Position numbers and translations under genes: made by a program. The notes below the pieces were generated by a model. It did no database searches and had not been told where the DNA came from. It worked only from the letters and a program-made list of their open reading frames with translations. 64,000 nt of DNA from Tetmemena sp. SeJ-2015 (taxonomy: Eukaryota > Ciliophora > Spirotrichea > Sporadotrichida > Oxytrichidae). The stretch covers positions 38,444-102,443 of the forward strand of contig JAJKFJ010022323.1 in the NCBI GenBank assembly GCA_027382625.1, in the 5' to 3' direction. Positions 22,519 to 31,400 of this stretch are shown here, one piece after another (positions within the stretch are counted from its first letter, which is position 1; the number at the start of each line of letters is the position of its first letter).

Positions 22519-23871
22519 AATTAGATATAGCCGATAATAAGATAGATATATCCATATTTAATAAAAATAATAATTTTAGAGAGTTAAATGAGACTAAATA
22601 GCACAAGGCAAACTCTTTTGGTACTTTCTTTGATAGGAATTGTAGCAAGTGCCGAATCTGCTCCTAAAGATAAGAAAGTAGGAATAGATTTCTTCATGGT
22701 TGGAGATTATGGGTATATTGGCGACATGTCACCTGCTTACTTGACTTTTAACAAGATGGACGATATTATTGATGACCAGAGTGACCAAAGGAGCCATAAA
22801 TAATTTATAGATTTCATGATGACTATGGGAGATAATTTATATCCCTTTTCAGACTCAAAGAATCCATCAGACGCTGAATTCGATGTGATGATGAGTCTCT
22901 TTACTCAAAGGGATAACCTCAAGAGCAAGATATAATCTTTCTTATTCAGAGGAAATCATGACTGCTATTTTGATCAGCAAAAGGAAATAGATCTTGGAAA
23001 AAGATACAGCAACTGGAACATGCCCAGTCTCTACTATTCGAAGCTATTTGAATATCTTTTTAACTTTTTATCAAAACGTTTGGTGTGCTCTTCATAGATT
23101 CCTGCCTCCGTTATTTAATGAAACATTTTAATAGGAAACGAAAGTCAACTTTTGTCTGGGCATTTCGCCTCTTCAGAAATGAAAAGACTTAGAGATCACA
23201 TGATTTTAGAGAGTTGAGGAAGGCCACAGTTTAACATCATCCTCTTTTTGGAAAATGGTATCAGGATTATCAGCATCTTGTCACTGACTATCTTCCTTTG
23301 CATTTATTAATAAGTTATCTTAAAATTGCTCTTGCAACATAAATTTGACTTTTACTTGAATGGTCATGAACACACTCTTTAACTACCCATACGACTAAGT
23401 AAATTCATTATAAGAAGACATGGAGATCTTTACTCCCAAGGGTAAACTTTAGGATTATCAGTGCCTGCAAGGTCAGGAGCTGATGTATGGAAACTCTTCA
23501 AGGTTCCAATAATTCAACAAAGGAGAGGCTATTCATCAATTCACTATCCAAGGTATTCATCTTTATCTTTATTCAACTGGCTATGATCTTTATTCCATCT
23601 GCCCAGCTCTACCCTCAATCATTATATTTGAATTATCTTATTCTTTCTAATTAAAGTAGCTTAAATGGGAAGATACTACTATGCGTAGAATCAGTATCAC
23701 GGGTTCTCTCAAGTGCATGTGGATGAGAATGAGTTCACAGTTAAAATGCTTGGAGTAAATCAGACCACTAATGAGTTGATTGAACTCTACAAAGTTACAC
23801 TTATTAATCCTACAACCCCTCCTCCTCCTACTCCTCCTCCTACTCCTCCTCCCACAGAGGTTAAGGAATGA
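22164..23871 (+). CDS. Scrambled metallophosphatase, copy 2
   Basis: Paralogue of the phosphatase at 17227-18978 with the same five metal-binding blocks and a signal peptide (MRLNSTRQTLLVLSLIGIVA). It ends in a TPPP repeat tail absent from copy 1. Plus-strand MDSs: 1 22588-22786, 3 22807-22930, 5 22946-23052, 7 23072-23107, 9 23144-23191, 11 23218-23378 (with an IES inside), 13 23381-23871 (with an IES inside). Even MDSs 2-12 are inverted at 22164-22518. Joining by pointers and removing the two IESs gives 1281 nt, exactly 426 codons plus TGA, with no base corrected. GHEH is here on a plus-strand segment. A further 33-nt in-frame piece near 23546 (between two ACT) may be another IES. Confidence 0.95.
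23302..23329 (+). other. IES, 28 bp, pointer TTGC
   Basis: TTGC at 23298-23301 and 23326-23329. Removal gives TDYLPLLLQHKFDFYL; copy 1 reads DYLPLMLQHKFDFYL with no insert. Confidence 0.9.
23620..23666 (+). other. IES, 47 bp, pointer AAT
   Basis: AAT at 23617-23619 and 23664-23666. Removal joins CPALPS to MGRYYYAQNQYHGFS. Same position and same pointer as the last IES of copy 1. Confidence 0.87.
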
Positions 23872-24103
23872 AAGTAAATCATTTTATTCAACAAGAGATC
23901 ATATATTGACTTAAAATCATTCTTAACAAAGCTCTTCAATTATTTAATACTCCTAAAATATCCAAATTTTTGGAATTCAAAGTTATTTACTGGTTAAATA
24001 TGCATTCATTTTCTATTAAAATTATCAATAAATATTCGAGTAGTGTATAAAGTTGTCTCTAACAAATCTGAATGCAATTTAATTCAAAATATAGCATCTG
24101 AAA

Positions 24104-25156
24104 ATGAGCAAAAAGGAAAATAAAAAGTTAAATTTCGATGAAGATGAGAAATAAGAAAACGAATCCAGCCTTTCAATATCCTAAAATTCTAAGAAAATAA
24201 AAAAGGACAAAAAAGAAAAGAATTCATCTCAGAAAATTGAAATTGCTTCAACAGTATCTTCAAATTCAGTTTCTGCAAATACAACTCCTGCCAAAGAGAA
24301 GAAATAAAAAAAAGTTAATGCAAGTGCAAAGAAAAAGAATGACAAGCCAAAAGTAGAAAAACAAGAATCCATCAAGCTAACTGTGATGCTTGCTAATACA
24401 TACGATCCAGAAACACTTCCAGATCCTATAGGCTGGTTTTTATCTGAGAAATTAGATGGAGTCCGCTGCTATTGGGATGGAAAAGGGCATTTATACTCAA
24501 GGAATGGAAAATGCTTCTATCCACCCAAGTATTTCATAAAAGACTTTCCCCAAGGTTTTGAGTTAGATGGAGAACTTTGGACAAAGAGAGATGATTTTCA
24601 GAAATGCGTGAGTATTGTAAAAAGGCAAGATGAAAATGATGAATGGAAAGGACTTAAATATATGATATTTGATGCACCAGGTATGTAAGATCATGGTTTT
24701 AGGGAGAGATACTTAAAAATTAGGTATATCGTTGAGAAGTGCCAAAGTGAGTATCTAGTGCCTCTTGATCATAGAATTTGCAAAGGTAGAGAGCACTTAA
24801 TGGGTGAAATGGAAAAGGTTATCGCAGAGGGAGGAGAAGGAGTCATGCTGAGAGAGCCGAATAGTAAGTACGAGCGGAAGAGAAGCAACAATCTTCTCAA
24901 GGTGAAAAAATTTGAAGATGCCGAGGCAACAATTATCGCTCATGAGCCAGGTGAGGGAAGATTAGTGGGGCTTCTTGGAGCTATCAGAGTAAGAGAAGAT
25001 GATGGCAAGGAATTTAAAATTGGCAGTGGTTTTAATGATAAGCAAAGAGCTGATCCTCCAAAAATTGGGGCAAGAGTGACTTTTAAATTTATGGGTAGAA
25101 GCAACAAAGGTATTCCAAGGTTTCCTATTTACGTGAGAGAGCATCCCGGATTATGA
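24104..25156 (+). CDS. ATP-dependent DNA ligase, minimal type, copy 2
   Basis: A single uninterrupted frame of 350 residues plus TGA (25154-25156), from the ATG at 24104. Residues 1-90 are a Lys/Ser-rich disordered extension, probably nuclear-targeting. The catalytic domain follows with SEKLDGVRCYWDG (adenylated lysine), ELDGELWTKRDDF, LKYMIFDAPG, EGGEGVMLREP and LLKVKKF, then the OB fold (FKIGSGFND, PPKIGARVTFKFMGRSN, PRFPIYVREHPGL). Several TAA and TAG codons fall at ordinary positions and must be sense, which makes this the best proof of the genetic code in the window. It lacks all IESs seen or suspected in copy 1. Confidence 0.93.
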
Positions 25157-25467
25157 TGAAAATTCAATTCTTATATTCTTCTTTTTATTTTCAAGAAAAT
25201 TTAAAATAAACTAAAGTATTTAGTAATATAAGATCAAGACAATTCGATAGACATTAAGGAAAATTTATCTTTAAAGGGGTTTTTGAAGGAATTTTTTTTT
25301 ACATAACATTTTAAAATTTAAAAAAGGGTTTTTAAATTTTTTGGGGTTTAAAATTTTTATTTAGGAAAAAAAATTTCAAAGGAGGTACCCGAATTCAATA
25401 AGCCAATTTAAACCCCAAAAAGAACATAACGTTTTTCCAGAATAGTTGTCTAAACATATTGGTATAG
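25157..25467. repeat. Non-coding stretch with telomere-like inverted repeat; first exon of TM1 hidden or lost here
   Basis: TTTTTTGGGGTTTAAA near 25337 faces TTTAAACCCCAAAAAG near 25411, about 55 nt apart. Homopolymer runs dominate 25260-25400. By comparison with TM2 and TM3, a short first exon and an intron ending TATAG at 25467 should lie here, but the exon is not recognisable. Confidence 0.45.
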
Positions 25468-28400
25468 AAATTAACGAATGAGAAACCGAGAAAGAGCAAA
25501 TGTGAGGGAATGGGAGATCAATTTAAGAGTTTGGACTGGTTTGGTCAAACAGTACAGCTTACTTACAAAGGAGAAGATCAGTACAAGACTATAAATTATT
25601 TTTAGTTAATGACCTTAATAAATAGACTTTGATTGGCGCTGCTGTCTCAATTGTTCTAATCCTAATTCTATTTGGATTCGGAATCTTCAAAGCTTACTAC
25701 CTCTTCAGCAGATTTAATCCAGAAGTAGCTAAAGTCTCTTTGATGAGAGATATGTCAGACTTTTACAAATTAAAAAGTGCATTAATTTGCCATAAATATA
25801 GAGACGGCACTATATTTTAGCCATAATAAACCGGCTTTGACTTTGCGTTTGGCCTAAATTCCCAATTGGACCCTTCTTATGGATAGTTATTTAATTTTAA
25901 GAATGGCTTCTTCACAGTAAGATAGCTAGGAAGATATGAAACTGACAGGAGAGATTCTACTGGTAAAGCTATCTTCGACAAGACCACAAAGGATATTCCT
26001 TTTTAGAAGTGTGGAACTGATCTGTTCAATTACCCAGATTCAGCAGAAGTATAAAGTGTAGGTATATCAAACTATAACTGCATCACTTCATTTTTTCACT
26101 ATGATCGAATAATTGTTTAACAATCACTAATGATGACTACTAATTCCAAGGAAACTACTATCAAGAAAAATTTGAATATCTCGAACTTAAGTTTATACCT
26201 TATCATAATTATCAAAGATCTTATATAAGCTCTATAAATGCAAGAACATTACTAATGGAACTACAAATTCAGGAGCCAAGTGTCTAGATAAGGCCACTAT
26301 TGACGCCTATTTTGAGAAGGAGACATTCAACTTCGCATTTGTGAATAACTTCTTAGATCTTACGGAATTCGATGATGGAAAATAGATCAAGCCCTTTATA
26401 GATGATTAAATAAATGTCCATTTAATTCTAAATTTTTGCTGTTTTTAACCAAAACCAAATTTAAAAAAAGAAGGAAACTTTTAATAAGGTTAAAAACCCT
26501 AAACATTTGTTTATTTGGGGAAAATATTTTTTCCCTTTACAAACAAAAGGGTATGATGACGGTTACACCGAGACAGATGGTTATATAGCTGCCATTTATA
26601 TGCGCTTTGATAATAGATATGATAGCTTTAAAGTCAATTATAGTATTTATCTTTACTTAATGATCAGTACTCCCGCAAAGTGTACTCAATTCTAGAAAAT
26701 TTTTGTTTTTTTTGGGGGATTTATTTTTTATAAAGGGGGTATTGAATTTGATTTTTATTTAATCCAAACCGTTTGTTAAATGTTTTGATGGTAAGGTTAA
26801 AAAAACAAAAAACCCCAATCATTTCTTTAAATTAAAATTCTGAGGCGGGGATTTATTTAAACCGTCACGGTATTGGAAATCCCAAAGACGCCCCAGGTCC
26901 TTTTGCGGGATCTTCCCCCAAAATGTTCAAAGCAAGCCCCAGCGACCCTCAGTCTCAGGATGAAGGACTTGGGGTCCGCGATTAGCTCAAGTCTTCGTAT
27001 AGGACCACAGGGGGCATGAAAGTAAGAATGCAACAGCCAACCCCTCTACAGCAAGCCCCCCGGGTATCCCCGCTTCGCCATTTTCCCTACTCCGAAGCCT
27101 CGCGGGTATCTTGCTCCCTCCCCAGCTGCGAGGGCCCCCCAAACATACTCAATCCCCCACTGTGGTCTACCCGCAGTCCCCTTCGAGCAGCTCCCCCTCC
27201 ACCCTTCACTTCTAGACTATCCTCGAGGGCGACTTAACTATCAACGCTTTTTTCAGTCCCCGGGCCCCTCATAGTCGCTAAATTGGGAAAGGCCCCGCCC
27301 GGGTGGGGTTTTAAATGTCCCCAAAGGGAAAGGGGCTCCCTCTCTTGATTTGGGGGGCCTATGGAATCTGGGAAAATCGATGATCTGATTGTAACAGGGG
27401 GGATGCTCGACCCCTGATAGCTCGGAATTTTCCAGGCCCGGGTGGCACCCGAACCTCCCTTTTGCCCCACCCCTTCTATGGCGAAATCGAACGCTCCTAG
27501 ACGCCCATAGCTTTATCTCGTCAGCACGATGCAGCGTCCCCTTTCCACACAAGCCCTGCCCTCCTATGGCCTGGCCCCAATAACGAACGAGGGGAATGCT
27601 CTTTTTCAAGACATCCCCAGAGCTTTAAAAGACCCCAAAAGGGGAGTGAAGGGGGATCAAGCAGGCTCAACCTTATGTTTTCTCAAAGGGACTTGAAGAT
27701 GGGGAGACTGTTCCTTGCCGAGGACACCCGTACTTCTACCCCCGCGAGGGAAGTCAAGAAGAAGGGCCCCTGAGGGAAGGTTCTAAATTGTATACGGCAG
27801 TCATCGATGGCGTAGGGGTACCAGGGGTACGTGCACTCCATGTCAGCACCAGATGTCCGGCCTGCCGGGGGGGGGCCGACCGCCTTTTCCCATTGGATGC
27901 TGATGGCTGCTTCAAAAGCCTGAAAGAGGTGATCTAAAGAAATAAGGAAGGACTCAAGGACTCTCTCAACGATGATGCAGGGCGCATCCAGCTGCTTCTT
28001 TCATCGATTACACACAAAGTGAGAGACATCATAAGGTACCGCAGGAGGCAATTCTGCTTGACTATGCTAACCCATTACGCCAGAGGCTACGAACCGCGCC
28101 GCCGCTATGTCTTTGACCTCGGCGATGTCTTGGGGGGAGTTGATCTTATAGACATACCTGCAAGGCAGCGAATATTCAAGGTCACTATTAAGGAGGGAGG
28201 TGTGGTTGATAACGACCAGGCCAAGAGAGAGAGGCAAGCGCTCTATGAAGGTATCAATCTCTCTCATCGCACTGTGGACACTATTTCTCGATTCGTGCAT
28301 CTCTTGTGGGTGGCGAGCTAACGAGCATCTCTAAAACAGTATCGGGTGGAAGCGCTCCTGTATGTGGTGGACAACCTCGTAAGCTAATTAGAGGAGACAG

Positions 28401-31400
28401 CCAAGCCGTCTAGGAACAATAAGTTTATCTACCGCCTCATTGATGGCAGAAGGAGGAGGATGCGCAACGTCCACTTTGACAGCGTGTAGCCAGCACGTAA
28501 TCCCGAGAAGGTATCGTAGAGACTCTAAGTCATCCGAGATGGGATGGAGTGGATTGACTTTGTAACTAGGAGCACGAGGATAGTAAGGTGCTCCTTGGAG
28601 TAAAGCATTTACCACATCTGGAGCAACGCCCTCTACCAGCGCATACTAGCGAGGGATCAAGCCTCATAGAGCAATTTCAGCTTAGTGAGAAGGATAGGTA
28701 TAGATCAAGGACTTGAGATGATGTGCGCAGTTGTATACGTCGGTAATGATGCTCGACTCTTGGAGGGTTTATAACTTGGGATCTGAATATTCAGGAAAGA
28801 CTCGTTTGTGATAGACTACTATAAATCTTTCGTTGAGAGACGTTTGTAATTAATTTTCTATTTCTACATCTTGCGAATGATTGTGTATTACAACTTTGCT
28901 CCCGCCTTCGAAGACTAGGATAATTGATTGTTCAACTCATATATATTATGATGTCAGCTTGTGCCGTCTAGGTTCGGGATAAGGACAGCTACTTCGAGAT
29001 GTACTTACTCTAAATCAGGATGAGCAGGAGGGGAATATTATTTGGAGCCCTTCGATGACATAAGACATTGATTTCTTTGAGAAGGCTTCGAGAGGAGTAT
29101 ATGCTGCTTATTCAAAGTAGTCACTGGAGCTGCTACTAATCTGAAGGACCTGTGTCGGTCCATTTTACATAATCACAACAACAAGCTCACGAGTTGGCAC
29201 AGCCAGAATAATGAAACTAGCAGTCTACTATGGGCAGATTAACCCAATCGGCAGGGTGAAGGTGCGTATCCTTGCTCAGCAATGCGCATCTCGGGTGACT
29301 TCAGATGAAAGAGGGCAACCATAGTGACGACGAGTTGAGAGAGCAGTTGTTACTGAGTATGCTGGCCGCGGCACGATAAGAACGAGCGGTGCAAGGGCAA
29401 GGCTCCAACAGAGGAGAAGACAGTCATCCGCATCTTGAGATATACGATAAAAATTGGCGTGAGCTCGAAGATATTCACGAAGAATGAGCTCGAATAAGAC
29501 TCCGCGAAAGGAAGTTGAGCCACTGAATGTTGCGTTCTCGTATGGTCAAGTCCTCTCCATAAAGATCGTTTAAGGATCTGAGATTTACATGGCGCCGAAT
29601 GAACTGGCGCAGCATGGGCCTTTTCAATAAAGACTTTCCAATTGAGGGTAGTTTGTGAAGCGTTCGCTTTTAGTGTTCTGCCTACAATCTCGTGCTTGGA
29701 GAGAGAGTAGAGTCAGAGGTCCTCGTGATCAAGATATATTGACAGTGATTCTATCTACTGCTTTTGAAACGAGGTAGGTGCTGGACTGTTCTTTGGATCT
29801 TACTTTTTAAAGCAGTATTTATAAATGCGAGTGGATGCTGAATGACAAGAGATTCCGATTAGAACCAATCAGGTGCGCCCTCAGTAGTTGACTCGTCGAG
29901 TAAAGCGATAAGAGAAAGTATCTTGGAGAAGCAGAAATATACCTTTGAGGGTAAATGGATGAAATGCAGATTGAAATATTATATCTATTAGCATACTTAA
30001 TATAAATTGCATCCTACAGTTTTAATATAATTAAATATTCTCAGCCTTCCTCGGGGTTCTAATTATTATTTCCCCTTCTATTAATTTCTTATCTACTTGC
30101 TATGAAGAGTAATTCCTTTTAGAACAGGTGAGTACTTTCATCAAGAACAAGCAGGAGCTATATGAAGCCACACAGAGGAATGGCTTCTTCCTTCCAAAGG
30201 CCAAGAGTAAGGCGGTGACGGAGGAGTACTTGCTCAACGTGATCAGCGGCAAGGTGTGGTGTGCCAAGTATGAAGAGATAAGGTTACTGCCTAGTCCTCG
30301 CCCACCATCACTCGATGTTCTATTCGCGAAGCTAAGGGAGGTCAGCGTGCGCGATAAGAAGAACCTTGGCATAGACGAGCAGCACTTGCCAGATAGAGCG
30401 TGGAGCCTTGCGATGCTCTCCAATTCAAGCCAGCGGATCGAGATCTTCAGAAAGGCTAACGAGCCGCTGAGCAAGGGTTCAGGTCTGGACCGGCTACATA
30501 AGACCTGTGGGATCTTGCAGTGGTAGCTTACCCTCGAGGGTCTGCCCGTCTCCCAAGGCTAAGTCGAAATCTACAGAGGTCTCCTTCCTGACTCGAGCAA
30601 GCAGGTCGCTCATGTAAGCTTACCTACCGCCTCAAGGTTCAGAGGAGCGATAGATTTGAACACTAGGCTGATTGATAGTCGGAGAAGATAGGCTATGGAG
30701 GGAACCGGCGGAAGTAAGAAGCAGCAGCGTGGTCCGGCGGGCTGGTTCACTTCATGGGCGTATTTGCGGCAGGTCGGAAGGTCAACGATTGCGCGGCACG
30801 AGAGTAGAGAGCAAGTCCCCCCTCAAAGAGTGACTCCAGACACCGAGGTGGCCGCGAGGCGTGAATGAGTGACTTGGATTGTTGTGAGTTTAAGCGAGTT
30901 TTTAATCTTTATCTTTTAGCGTCATATCTTAATAACTGCGATGAGCCTTCTAAAGTGACCTAGGACGAGTGCGTGCTTGATCCAGAGATGGAGTTGATCC
31001 ACGAGAGACACGCGGCGGCTGCCACTCCTGCTTCTATGGCTCGCCCAAAGCCGCTCGATATCTTCGGGGTTGAAGGGTTGTCATACTGTTTTAGGGGGGT
31101 ATGATAGAGTGCTAGGTCTGCTCGCTCCGATGTGAAGAGGTCCTTTTACCTTTGGGCTCTTTTTGTGGACCAAAAGGGTTGTCCATATACGAAATGTGAT
31201 GCAGTCTGGTAGACGAGTGATTTCGAGAAGCTGTCGCATGAAGAGAATGAAGTGGCCAAGGTTGTTGTTGATTCCTGGAATAACGAGGTGGTGGGCCAGG
31301 CCACGTTGCGAACTGATGGTCTCCGAAATGACTGTGGCGGATGCGGTACTCGACTGTTTGGAATAGGCGACTGCCATTGGAGCGTTTTGAGCCAGGAACT

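Noticed and set aside
27016..27609. Proline/serine-rich frames on both strands at 27.0-27.6 kb as genes
   Set aside because: GC-rich, homopolymer-laden sequence opens all frames by composition; no motif or continuation supports a product.
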